Source of the DNA: Apostichopus californicus
Taxonomy: Eukaryota; Echinodermata; Holothuroidea; Aspidochirotida; Stichopodidae
Length of the DNA: 46,844 bases
Assembly (NCBI GenBank): GCA_020650975.1
Contig: JAIPMN010005700.1
Location: 1 to 46,844 of the forward strand
Direction: 5' to 3'
Each line of letters starts with the position of its first letter. Positions within the stretch are counted from its first letter, which is position 1. Below, piece after piece: positions 1-13,000 of the stretch. The translations under genes and the position numbers were made by a program. A model generated the notes under the pieces. The model saw only the letters and a program-made list of their open reading frames with translations, did not search any database and had not been told where the DNA came from.

Positions 1-963
1 CTCATTTGGAAATGAAAAAGGGGTTTTCTGACTTGCGGAGCGGGGGGGCGGAATGATACTTCCGCCCCACCATATTTTTCACTGGGGGGGCTGGCGCCCC
101 CCCAGCCCCCCCGGTTCCTACGCCCTTGACTGTGAGTTAAGGCCTGTTAAATAATTGGTCACTTTAGATTGCTTTTTAAAAGTAGTTTTAATGCTAAGCT
201 CTCTGAATTTTGTGGAAACTCTAAACTCAAGTAAACAAATGACAGTTCCATGATAAATACACTCCTTGGACATATATATAAATATACTCAAGATAATTAT
301 ATTTCCTGAACGTCTAAATTTCAAATTTTGGAGCATTGGTTTATTTTGATCCTCCCAGCACTGTGCAATTGGGTACGTTGGTCAACTCATCTTAGATTAA
401 TTGGTTTCAATATCTACAATACCAATGCCATTCCATGTTTTTCACATGTACAGAAATGTCAAGACATGGACACTAGAAAAACAAAGGTTGTTTATTAATA
501 CCGGTTGACCATGAGAGGAAACCTGAATTGAAAAGATATCCCAATGAATTGAAGGAGGAGAAGTCGAATGACTCTCTCGTATTTTATTCGTCAAACTCCT
601 TTGAGTGTATTGAAGAAAAGATAAATAAATCATGGAACATTACCATTAAAACTTGGTAGAAAAGCAGAACTTTGGTCTGTGTTGAAGAGGTAAACACTCT
701 CACATTTTAACCTTTAACCCTCAATCTCTTCCCAGTTATACTTATCACTCTACACTAACAACAACAACAATACTATAGTAGATAAAACAAAATAAGCCCC
801 CATTTGAATTGTAACAATTTGTCAGGTTTGTAGCTCCTCCCCTCCTCCTCCAAGCCTCCTTCTTCCCGATTCCATCCGCCTCTTTTAGTTCAACGAAAAG
901 ATAAAAAGAAGAAGACAGCACATAGAAAGAAGATGTATAAAATGTGAAATGTTAAAGACTTAC
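1..963. other. EVC intron 17 (partial); no convincing exon
   Basis: This stretch should be intronic to EVC. Bases about 35-125 form a C/G-rich segment with G and C homopolymers able to fold as a hairpin, resembling the end of a decayed transposon. A pyrimidine tract with an AG on the minus strand near 885 could be an acceptor, but the open reading frame behind it is not recognisable as EVC. Confidence 0.4.
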
Positions 964-3900
964 TTTTCTCTCATTAGCTTCTGAGTTTCATACTTCTCCT
1001 GTAAGATTCTAGCCTGGTGTTCTCTCGCCTGTCTCATCTTGTCTTCGACTTCCTCAACCTCTCGTAGATGCCTCTGAATGATTCTCTCCGTCTTCTTCTC
1101 GGATACTCTGTTGTTATCTCCGACGGTATCAACCAACTTCTCCTGTAAGGGCATTAAAAGGAATGACTCTACAGATTATACAAAACGAAACATACTTTCG
1201 TTCAAGAGTATTCACACATTTAAGTTGTACAGCCAAAACTTATGTATGGAATAAATTAATAAACCTTTGAAAAAGTAAATCACACACACACACACAGACA
1301 TACACAATGAACTGCAAAGAAATGTACACTAACAGAATAATGGAAATTCTAAAAAGGCAACTTTTCATTTCACATCATGAGAAAAAGTGTTAACCTTTTC
1401 TTTCTTGTGTATATTTGTTGAGGGGGCTTTTGTGCTTGATTAACACTGCTATGAACAATTGTCTGGGTAATGAAATTTATAGAAACAAATGCATTCACTG
1501 CTAACTGCCAAAATTGCTGATGAACTCTAGAGGGAGGCCAGGGGCAGGGGTGGGGGGTGATCTGAGATGATAAATGGCATTCCTATACTACGTAACACTT
1601 TGTAGGTTTGAAAGGGCTGAACAATGGCAACTGCACAGAGACATCTGCTCTAAATTAGAGATATTCTAATGTCAGGTATTGAATTGATGTTTTGTCAAGA
1701 TCATATGAAATTTTGCAAATTTAGTGTATTTGAAGAATAATATATCTGGCAACACCAGGATAAGTGATCTGAAAATGTCTTTGTTTTTCTTTTACGTTCA
1801 ATTCATTTCTAACCAGAGGAAGATAATGTCATACAAATGTTTGCCTGTGAAACTTACAATATAATAACTATTAATTGGTGAACATTCCAAATGTATTTAA
1901 TTTAGAGCAAAATATCACATTAAAATGAAATTCAAGCAAACCTTCTGAAAACGAATCGGTGATGATGACATCATAGATCATCTTCTAGTATCTCTTTCCG
2001 GAAATCATAAAGTTTTTACCTGACAAAAATTAGTTATCTTAATTCTAATACAACCATATCTAGATTTTAGGGGCATATGGAGACGGGATTTTCACCTAGC
2101 AATGTGGAATAGGTTTGTTTTCGCTATTAGCATTACCTTGCCAACCGTCACCTTCTCCTATCAATCACAGAATTAAAATGCATACCTGGAGTTCTTGTAT
2201 GGCTTTGTCCTGTTTCTCAATAATTCCTCTCCTTCTCGCCTGACCCACTTGAAGTCTTCCTAGCAACGAGCCCATCTGCTCATCTTGAGCTTTCAACGTC
2301 TCTGATGTTTCCAAGGCGATCTTTGTTCGGAACACGGCCACAGTCTTTTCGTGTTCTTTATGATACTCTGACATTTCTGTTGCTAACTCTTCATCCTATG
2401 CATGAAAAAGAAAGTAATGAAAAAGTCTTTGTAATCTAGAGGTTTTTTTACCGTTAATAATCTGTTGATAATCAATACAAGAATCAGATATCTAGCTGAA
2501 GCATGTAAGTACATCTATATTGTCAGTCCAAGGCATGGGGAAAAATTCATGACATGAATTCTATTTCAAATAGTCCAGAAGAGGTTCCCTAATATTGTTT
2601 TTTTTATTTATTTATTATTTTATTTAAATTAATTTGTTGTTGTAATCTGTAGTTGTTAATCTGTTATTTTAATCTCTAACCAAAAATGTCTCAATTTAAA
2701 AATAAAAAAATAAAAAAATAATATTGGTTAAAAATAAGTAACACTAAATCCAACATACTAACAAAATATTTTGTGCCAATTAATGTTTATTTTTGTGTAA
2801 AGGGCAGGCATAAAGGAGATGAAGGCTAAGAGGTAATTGCCCCCTCCTCAAAATATATTTTGCTGCAAAGGAAAAAGCATGAAACAAATCCAGGCAAAAA
2901 TCTCTCTTGCTGGCAAAACAAATTTGGCTATATACAGCAACAATGGTGTGAAACTTCTCTCTACAAATGTGGTGAAAACTGGTTCAGAATTGCAATTAAA
3001 TAAAAACCTTCATTTCTTTCAAAATTTCACTACCCCTGCAAAAGTTGCTTCGATCTTTTATCGCAAATACACAAATGATACATAAAACAGAGACAAAGAG
3101 AAGTTCGTTATAAACTCACATGTTGATTCTTGATGGTTTCTGCTTCATCTTCATCATCGGCTGCTGCTGCTTCCTTAAGTTGTTGCTCCTTCAGAGAGTC
3201 GATCCTAGCCTTCTTTTTAGCCAGCTTGGCTTCCAACCTTGACACAGAATCAGATCAAACAATATCACACTCTATCAAGCAGTTACTTGTGATAAATACA
3301 TGGAAATGGAACACTAACATCCAAGTAAATATGATTTAAGTAATTGACAGTTTTAACAATAATGACCCTCAATATCAAACATTGTGGACATTTTACACAC
3401 AGTCAAAGCATTTCTACGATGTGTATACAAAATTTGCTAAAGCTACAGTTCTTGAGATAAAGACATTTAATTTTTTACAGTTCAACCACTTCTGACCTCA
3501 AATGACTATTACAAGACTGACTCCAACAACAACTCCCCACACCCCCCCCCCCCCACATCAACGACATTTTGGTAGATATGGAAGAATGAGAAAGAAGGCC
3601 ATACACCAAAAGCATCATTGGAGATCAGTATTTAAAGGCTAACAGTGTATGTTAAACCATGACAGACTCAGAGTGCTCTGGTTATGTGGAGATATATAAA
3701 TGTGAAGACAAATATGGTAAACAGCAAGATAAAATTACAAACAAGAAGAATTGAAAGATATCCTATACATAATATACATGTTGTTATTGAAAATATTAAG
3801 GGGGAAAAAAAAATCAGTTTTGAATCTGTTATGAAAGAATCCTGGCGAGAACACGTTTTATCATTACAAATACTTCATTGCCATCGTCATCATCATTCAA

Positions 3901-4056
3901 GAAGGGTCTTAGTCTTGAGTCTAAGTAATAATAAAAGCAAATGTCTCAAGCAATCGATCTACTTACAACTTCTGTTGTCTGAGACGAGTCAACTGAAGAT
4001 GATTCTGGAGAGATGCGGTATTCTGCTCGTGTTGTAACATGATTCTCTTACGAGCC
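964..4056 (-). CDS. EVC: EVC exons 14-17: second coiled-coil block, gene continues leftwards
   Basis: Exons at 3967-4056 (EARKRIMLQHEQNTASLQNH onward), 3120-3237 (LLEAKLAKKKARIDSLKEQQ, then an AAAADDEDEAE acidic patch), 2186-2395 (70 codons, DEELATEMSEYHKEHEKTVA onward) and 964-1142 (EKLVDTVGDNNRVSEKKTER onward). The final block, with its REVEEVEDKMRQAREHQARI helix, corresponds in position and character to the vertebrate EVC segment before its C-terminal tail. About 150-200 further residues would be expected, and they are not found between 1 and 963. Confidence 0.8.
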
Positions 4057-7000
4057 CTTGAAACATAAAAGAGGAAGATGTGAATGAAATAACTTCAAAA
4101 TTAATAAATAAAGAGCACCTATCCATTTTCATTTTACTTCTCTTGACATTGCTTATTGCCTTCCATACATGAATAAAACAGAACATTACAACATATGTGA
4201 ATATCAAAGCAGATGTTTTGTATTTGTTCATCACTTTAGACAAACGTACCAAGTATTTCTGACTCTGAATATAACTCCATTTGATCAAGTAAAGACAACC
4301 TTTTAGTTTCAAGCCTGTAAACTAAGCATACAAAACTTATCATATCATATGAACCTAGACCTAACCTTCTTTGCATTTATATGGGGCTGAAACTGGGGAT
4401 GATGATTATTGATAAAACTAAAGAAAACTGAATCATTACTTTGTAGACAGTGAATGCAAGATATATTGCAAAATAGGTTTTGGAATATTTGAAATTGAAA
4501 TTGAGGAATTTAGTAACTATTCCAATATTTTTTTTGAGGGGGAAGGAGAGGTGGCAAAACACAATACTTCATGTGTTTCGATTGGGACAGAGTCACTTAA
4601 TGTTCGGAATGAAACATAAAGAAAATCTGCTTTATTGAGGGACACTACTATCTCTAAGTACATACAGGGCCAATACAATTATCACAAGTTTTGCTTTGTA
4701 GCCCTGACCAGTGTAATTGGAAGGTATATGGTTATCGGTTATCCTCACTTTGTCTGCTTTCTAGAAAATGAATTAATGTAGTAATATCCTGTGATTATCC
4801 AAAAATATTATTCTGATATGTAAACAGTACGATTTGCACACCAACACCCCACATCCCCCTCCCCCCCCCTTCCCCTTAAAAAAAATCCTGCATGCATAAA
4901 TTCTAGCTCCTTGTATCCTATGTAGATATATAAACAATGAAGAATGCATGCCCCCCCACATGCCAACCCCCCATAGTGATTTATACTACACCTTAAAGGT
5001 AATCAGTCTTGCCTTCAAAATATGCTAGAAATTCCTTCAATGTTTGTGAATTATTTGGAGAATCAAAACCTCAGAGAAAGTAGTTTTGAGACCTTTTAGC
5101 AAATTTTTAGAATCATTGAAATTTGGGCCATAGTGATACCGCTGACTTTAAAAAGTGAAAATTTTTCTCCACACCTTACTGTCTTTGTCCTTCTCCAGTT
5201 TATTCCCTACCCCCTTCCCTTAATCCTCTCTTTGTCCCTCCACTGTTTATCTCCTACCTCTCCTCTTCCCCTGTTGGTTTCTTTCTTTCTTCTCTCCATC
5301 CCTTGTCTACTAATCCCCTTACATCTATCTCTTTGTGTTCACCATGCTCATCAAACTGTCTGTATTCTGTGCGTGTTTTTGTACCTTCTGTTACTGTTAC
5401 TTGTCATTTAGACTCTGAAGAAGATCCTGCTAGGATCGAAACGTCAGGCCAACTTACTTTTACACATTCTCCTACACAGGCTCTCTAGTGGATAAGCAGT
5501 TTGCTAACAGTTTTATTTTATTTTGACTTTGAATGAAGGTTATGAAGCTCTTACAAATTCCCTCAGATTACTCACTCATCTTCCAGGCCTGACTGTGAAT
5601 CTAATACTTTAGTGACAGTCTTCTCCTGCTGTTTGGCTAGCTGCTCTTGTTCTACTTTCTCTTTTTCCTTCTCTTTTTCCCACGCCTCTTTCCTGTCTTG
5701 AATTTTCATTTGAAGCATTTCAGACTGCTCTTGCTTTTCTTTTGCTAGTTGTTCTGAAAATTGAAACAGATTTTTGGAAACAGTTTCTTGTTAAAAAAAT
5801 AATACTGTATAAAGAGCATATAAAGAAAGATATTTGAAATTTAAAATTATAAACATTTTAAGTCTTCAAACACTCACTTGATAATATCAGTTTCTTTCTC
5901 TGAAATATTTAATGACTTCAATTTCTTTGTAATTTATTTCATAGTGGAGCACTTTCTTTAAATCCTTTTCAATTTGTTAATTATTGAAAACACTCTAATT
6001 CCTTTGTATTTTATTTACCGATATTGGATCACTTTCTTCAAATCCTTTGTTCTCTATTAAGTATTTAAAATCCCTCTAATTCATTTGCATCATGTTCATT
6101 TTTTAATACACTCTAATTCCTTTGTATTTTGTTACATATTCGAAACATTTCAATTATTTCACCTTCATCACCTATCACCAGCTTGAGATCAAAGAACAAT
6201 ACAAATACCTCTGCGAAACTATTCAGTTGTTTAAGCGATAAATGAAAACCCAATCACTGAACACTTAAAAGAACATTTTCCTGAACTACCATGACATTCT
6301 CTGTATTTTCAACAAAATGTGCAAGTAATCCTTCTCCATGTTGTTTACCTTCATATGCGGTACAATTTGCGTGATGTCTTTTCATAATTTTTTCAGCTTC
6401 CTTCTCCGACATTCTGGTCTCCTCCGTCAGGGTCTCTACAATCTTCACGGTCAGCTCTCCTGCTTCCTCCTTCTTACGCTCGGCTAGCCTCTTCCTCAAG
6501 ACGCTCATCGCCTCTGCCTCGTTGTAATCAAGTTCGTCGATCATCTCGTTGGATTCGTTTCTCTGCTGTTGCCTCAGATCATGATGAGCCTTAATGTGAA
6601 AGAAAATTGAACCAAAAACAAAAAATAATAAAACGAAAAAGATTGTCTCATTTCTGCTCTTATCTGTCTTCCAAATGTTCATGGGTTTAAAAACTTATGC
6701 AAATGACTATGGACACCTAGCCAATTTGCCCTATATTGAGTACATTTGTGGTGTGTGATAATCTCATTCAAAATCTGTTGAAGTTTGTTGAAGAGCTCAT
6801 TTTTTGTTTTCAAGATATGAACATTTGAAAGTTTGATAAATCTGGGGAAACTCATTAAATACGTGCAAACTATGATGTAGAGTGTTGTGCTCGTCGAAAT
6901 ATCTAATCTTTGGCCTTAATAAGTTAACCTCTAATTACAAGCCCACATATATCATTTGAATAATGTGATGTTCCTCTTTTCAAACAAGACAATAAAATAT

Positions 7001-10000
7001 TTCAAGAAAATTGCCTCAGGCCACAAACCTGTGTTCAGTGCACTTGAAATACAGGTTGTAAAACAAAGGAATAACAAAAACAGAAAAATTAGGCAGTCTC
7101 TCCCTTTACATCATCATAATAAACTAATGTTTATTCATTGAAGAAACTAAAACTAAGAAAAGAAATGGTTAATCTTTGTTGGATTTGATGGTAGTTGCAG
7201 CTATTTTCATGATTTCTAATGCCTATTAGAGTGTGTAAAAGTAAGTTGGCCTGACGTTTCAATCCTAGCAGGATCTTCTTCAGAGGCTAAATGACAAGTA
7301 ACAGTAACAGAAGGGACAAAAACACGCACAGAATACAAAGAGGTTAATGAGCACGGTGAACACAATGAGATACATGTAAGGGGATTAGTAGACAAGGGAT
7401 GGAGAGAAGAAAGAAAGAAACCAACAGGGGAAGAGGAGAGGTAGGAGAGTGATTAGGACATTGTTGTTCCTAGGTATCCATAGACCTTTAAAAACAGAGA
7501 AAACTCCTCTAACATAAGGGAGGTGTTACCAACCAGGACTACATCAGATGGATTCACAGCCAGACGGGCAGCATCTTCAAACTTTTCTTGTTCTTTGGCC
7601 TGTTTGTCTTGCAACTTTGCCATGGCCGCATCTCGATGATCCTTCAGTTTTTTCATAAGATCTCGACTTTGTCGATCCAACTCTGGGAAAAAACAAAATC
7701 CAAAAATGATACAAGGAATTATCGACCTTATATTATCACAAGAATGATGTAAATAAATTTGTGACAGGATGTTTTGGACAAATCTGCTGACACTGCATAA
7801 GATTTACCGGCTATTATTTTATGCTTCCATCTCTTTTTAATTCAGTAATGTGTGAATACACGACACTCCACTGTAATATAAGCTCTTAGAACAGCAAGGG
7901 GTGAATACAAATAGTATCAAATATTATGCCTCTAACTCTTGGTGAAACTTGGTACCCGAATGTAGACTTCAGGTTTGTTTTGTCAGACAAGAACGGACAC
8001 TATTTCCCATTTTGTTTACACTGTAAAATGTATTTTGCTTTGTTGAGGGAGGAGCAAATACTTAACCCTTCACAGTCTACCACTAACCCCCCCCCCCTCC
8101 TAACCCTTCCTTGTTGGGAAATATGATGATTAAATTGCGAACGATTAGCAAAATATTGAAGATCTTCATCTCTTCACATTCTATTCAAGAGATACTCACC
8201 GCTTCTGTATTGTTCGTTAGCCAAAGCCTGGCCGTCTTCGTAGTCTTTGACAATTCTGTAAATCATAGACCATAGAAAAACTTAGAGGTAGACAGATGTA
8301 ACGTAGGCTGCAACCACCAACAATAATAAGTGGACAGGATTAACCATTACCCTAACCCAGCTCCCCCTACCCTGATGTAAGTTTGATGTGTTGCTAAATA
8401 GACACAGGGTAGGGACAGTGGCGTAGCTACGGGGAGTCAAGGTAGGGCATGTGATATGGGCGCCGGGTTAAGGAGGGCGCTGACATGGGAGAAAGGGAGT
8501 AAAAAAAATAAGCACTTTTTAGAAAAACATGACGAAATTGATGTCTGTCATCAGGCATGAATATTTTCCAGTTACTAATAAGAATCTGAACTGAATGTAG
8601 TTGTTTTGTTAGCAAATTTATAGATTGTGATTTCTTTTCAGTCCATTTCGACCATTTTCTTTTTTTTTAAATTCTGTTCTGTATTCTGTAATGACTACAT
8701 GTCACGGAAATTTCGGGTATTTCAGTATACAGTTCCAAGGCAGTAGATTTCGAAAGGTGGAAATATCATAGGCATAGGAGCACAATTTGATTTAGGTGAG
8801 GGGGGGTGGGGTTGTAACGACTTGCCCGAAAAATATAAGCAAAAATTTTCGCGAGCGGTTTTCTTTCAGTAGTGGTGGGGTGGGGGGCGCAATTTTCAAA
8901 TCGTGCACCTGGGCGCCAAAACCTCTAGCTACACCACTGGGTAGGGAACCCATCAATCCCCTTCAAAGGTCTACAGACATTTTCTGTCATCCATCCAGTA
9001 AATTCTCAGGGGAGTCTGAACTGTTTCTCTTATTTCTAGTCAAGATTTAGTAGATATGGGTTACCATGGGGATAGTGCAACAAGGAAGGGCAGTATAAAC
9101 TCTTACCGTTCCATTTGCATGTGAGTCAACTTTTGATCTTCTACACCACTACTTAGGATGTTTCTCATTTCAGAAATCTGTGTTTGAGTCTCTTTGCTTT
9201 CCCTAGTTGAAAGATCTGCATACTGCTGAGCCAAAGCTTGCCTCTTCGTCAGCCGATCTTGTAAAATCTGTAGTAAACAAGAGTGAATTTGTAATAATCC
9301 AATCAAGTGGTTACAAAAACACAAGCATTTATCGACTAGAAACTTGACTGAAATCCGAAGATTTTTTAGATCTATCAACAATTATAGACAAAAACAAGTC
9401 TCTCTTACCTCAACATTTAATGTTAATGTCTGCATATGTGAAACTATGGGCCAATTAATGACACAAAAGCTCTGCAAAATGGTCTCAGATTGAGGTTGTA
9501 TTTTTAAATGATGCTAAAATCTAAAAAGAAAGAAAGACTCACTGTACTCTGTTCCTCGACTTCTTCGCCAATCATTTTCTCTGTCATGGTCAAATACTTG
9601 AAGAGTTTCTCATAGAGGGCATCAACCTAAAGATTGGAACAGAAATAAAAAGAAGTTTAATTTCAGGCAATAATCCTTAATTCTATGGTTTATTCATAAA
9701 TTTTCTAGGGACAGAGAGAGACATTTGTTGGAGTGAAGGGCATAATCACCATCTCACTCTCCCTAGATTGAGCAAGTGTGCCAGGGCAGCCAATTGGGAC
9801 AGTTTTCTAATGCTAATACCTCCCATATCATGCTTCAAAGCACACATATTGACAGTACAAACAGTTCCTAACCTTTATCTGATAGAAACATGATATTCAT
9901 ACTGTTGATACTGACAATACGAGTGCTCTAAAGCGAGACATGACAGTACAGTATAGAAAATGTTGTCCCATCTGAGTGGCAAGGGTACGCCTGTAGAATA

Positions 10001-13000
10001 GTCAAGCATAAGGCCTTAAGGGCCTGCTTATACCCAATTATTGTTGTAGAAATACTTCTTTGCAGGTCAAGTTGAAATATTTTGCAAACAGGATTTGGCT
10101 CACAGGGCACCTATTGAGTAACCCAGGGATATTGCAAGGATATTGGTATATAGTAAATAAAATGAGACTCAATTCGCTGACCAGATGTAGTGAAGTATCA
10201 TTATTAAATGCATCGTCTGGCTCTTTATAATACTAAAAATATATCATACTAAAATTATAACATAACATATAATATATTATATAAACAAACTCTTCCTGCA
10301 GTGCTTATCTTTTATCAATTAATAGGTTTAGGTAGATGGGAAACTGCTTAGCTAGATTGGATACAGTTAAAGAGAGGAGTGAACTAAATACTACATTCCT
10401 GTCCCATCAATTGTTGTCAAGGTAAATAGTATTTTGACAATTTGGTCTAATTTAATGTAAGAACTTGGCAACCGCTGAGATTAAAACATTCTTCTGTGAG
10501 ATGATGAAGCCAATGTGAACAGAGAATAAACCAAAGAGAGATTGTTGGAGGTTATATTAATAAAATCATGTTTTTGTTTTTTTGCAATTAGAGCAATCCC
10601 TTTTCAGCCAATATCAGTGTGATTATATCAAAAAATTAGAAAACAAACGATAAACGTTTAATTGAATAGGAATATATTTACCTCGCTTTCATTCAGTCCA
10701 GAATTTTTTAGAAGTTCTTCTCTCAGTTCTAAGCTGATAGAGTCCACAACAGATGCCTTCAAAATAAAATAATACAGAGAGAGAGAAATTTACACAAATT
10801 GGTAAAGTCTATCTTTGAAAAGTGGTCATATTATCTACATAATGCAAATATATATCTATTTTCACATGCTCCTGTAAAAAATAAAATGAGCCATTTTTTC
10901 TTATATTATTATTTAAAATTCAAATCATCAGTACTTTCAGTAATGAATCAATCCTAGCATACATATAATTTAATGTTAATTTTATTAATTAATCTTAAGT
11001 TGTTAAAAACTATGACTAAAAAGCTTCACAAGGTTAAGTGTTATTAAAAGCTATCTAATATATATATGAACAGGTAAAGGAATTCTTTTGCATTGACCTT
11101 GATATAATGAACATTAATCATAAAATCCCACCAAAGGGAAAATCCTTAGTTTGACTAGACGTCCAATATGTTTCTTTCATGTTTTTTGTTTATATCTTAC
11201 ATGGCAGTTTCTAAGTGAAACATTTCATGAGAATCAAAGAATCAGTTAATAAATTTCATACTTGAAAGTACATTATTTTGATAGAAACATATTGAATGTA
11301 GTATGGTTGCCTTAGTGTAACAAATGTCAAGTACAAAAATTATGTAAATAATCATAAGTTATTCCTGGTTAGGTCGGATCAAATACATTACATTTACAAT
11401 TAAATGAAAACATGAGGAACACCAACGTTAACATGATTAATGTTTTACTATCATTGTTATTCCAAGTCAAGGATAATCTCTGTGAGTATTCAGCTTTACA
11501 AAATAATTTACTTTGCTGTGCGGCGGGGAGGGGGGGTTGGGTAGGGGTGAGGTGAGGTGAGTGGGGTTTAGGGAGCTGGTGGTGCCTGAGTGTAACCATT
11601 AGTAATCTAGACAAAATTACCAACTGCAAATTTGCTTAAGTTTCAACGACATATTTTTTTACTTAAAGGAATAACGAAGGCAGGGATCAAAGACAATGTT
11701 GTTCAGTACCCTCAAAACCATCTAATATTCGATTTTTAAGTTAACCGCTTTCTGTTGGACTGAATACGCTCACTTTGAAAAATAAAGTATAATATAGTAG
11801 GTAAAATTAAATGACAAAAAAAATGCCTGACAAGCTCAATTAAGTTAGTACAAGAAATATGTCAAAACTATCAGACACAGCAAAGGCAGAAGAATTACCA
11901 TTTTCCTTGAATATTCCGGACGTTTCATTTCCAATTCTTCTTCAATCTCAAGGTTGGACTTTTCTGTTTTCCTGATGTCATCTTCCAGTTGTGATAATTC
12001 AATTACGATGGCTTCCTCTCGTTCTTCAATTTTCTGTAAAATATTAAAGGAAATATGTGCTGGACATTTTCTTTATTCCCCTTGAGAAAAAATTCTACAA
12101 ATAAATATGACATTTTTGCTTTATGAATATTCACAAATACCTACGATATAACTGCATGGTCATCCCTCTCATTTCTCTTTTGACAAGGAAAGGAAACAAG
12201 TCTTAGGGTTAAATATTTATTCAATGCTGAAATTACTCCTCAATTAAAACTGTATTCATGATTTCAAATATAAAAATCCTTACCTGTTGATATCGTTGTA
12301 CTAATTCTTTGGAGTAAGTTTCACCTATACGTTCATTTGCCGCAAATTTCCTGAGGAGTATTCCGAGAGCAGACACAAATATCTGAAAAATCAATCATGA
12401 TATCCAAAAGGTAAATATTATCAGGATAATCGAATCCTTTTTTTCAATCTATTACAACAAATTAAATACACAAGCATTAATATTTCAATCAATCAATGAT
12501 ATTTCTAAATGCCCAACCAACTTTTTAATCTCCTAAATATATGCATGCTCTCATCAAAAACATTCTCCGGTTTGTGTACTAATGGACATAGCCACTTACC
12601 TATCTCCACACTACTGATGAACTACCATTTATGAAATGTACCCCACATTCTAGTAACTTTTATATCATGTATTGCCCCCTCCCCCAGGCTCAAGCCCAAT
12701 AACAACAAGGTTACAGACCTTACGCACACTTAATGCTTTACACCAAGTGTTCATAGTCAACTATTTTCATCGCTCAGAGAGCAAAGTTGTGTTATCTCAG
12801 TACTCATCAACTAAAAAATACACCATATAATCCCGAATTGGTGATAGTACTATCCGAGGGTCTGGCATTAGGACCCTTGGAAAATCACTAAAGCTTTCAT
12901 ATATTCTTTTCCTGGTTCAAAGAATCATGATAACACCAATGATCCCTATTTTTTTTACCGATCCTCTGTTGCGATATAACTACAGAGGGGATCTAAAAAG

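Noticed and set aside
3684..4037. 117-codon plus-strand open frame
   Set aside because: It overlaps EVC exon 14 on the opposite strand and resembles no protein; it is a shadow plus intron.
5133..5488. Two overlapping open frames rich in L, S and P
   Set aside because: They are translations of the pyrimidine-rich part of dispersed repeat copy A.
8796..9050. Open frame rich in G and P
   Set aside because: It straddles the end of the hAT MITE and has no splice or protein support.
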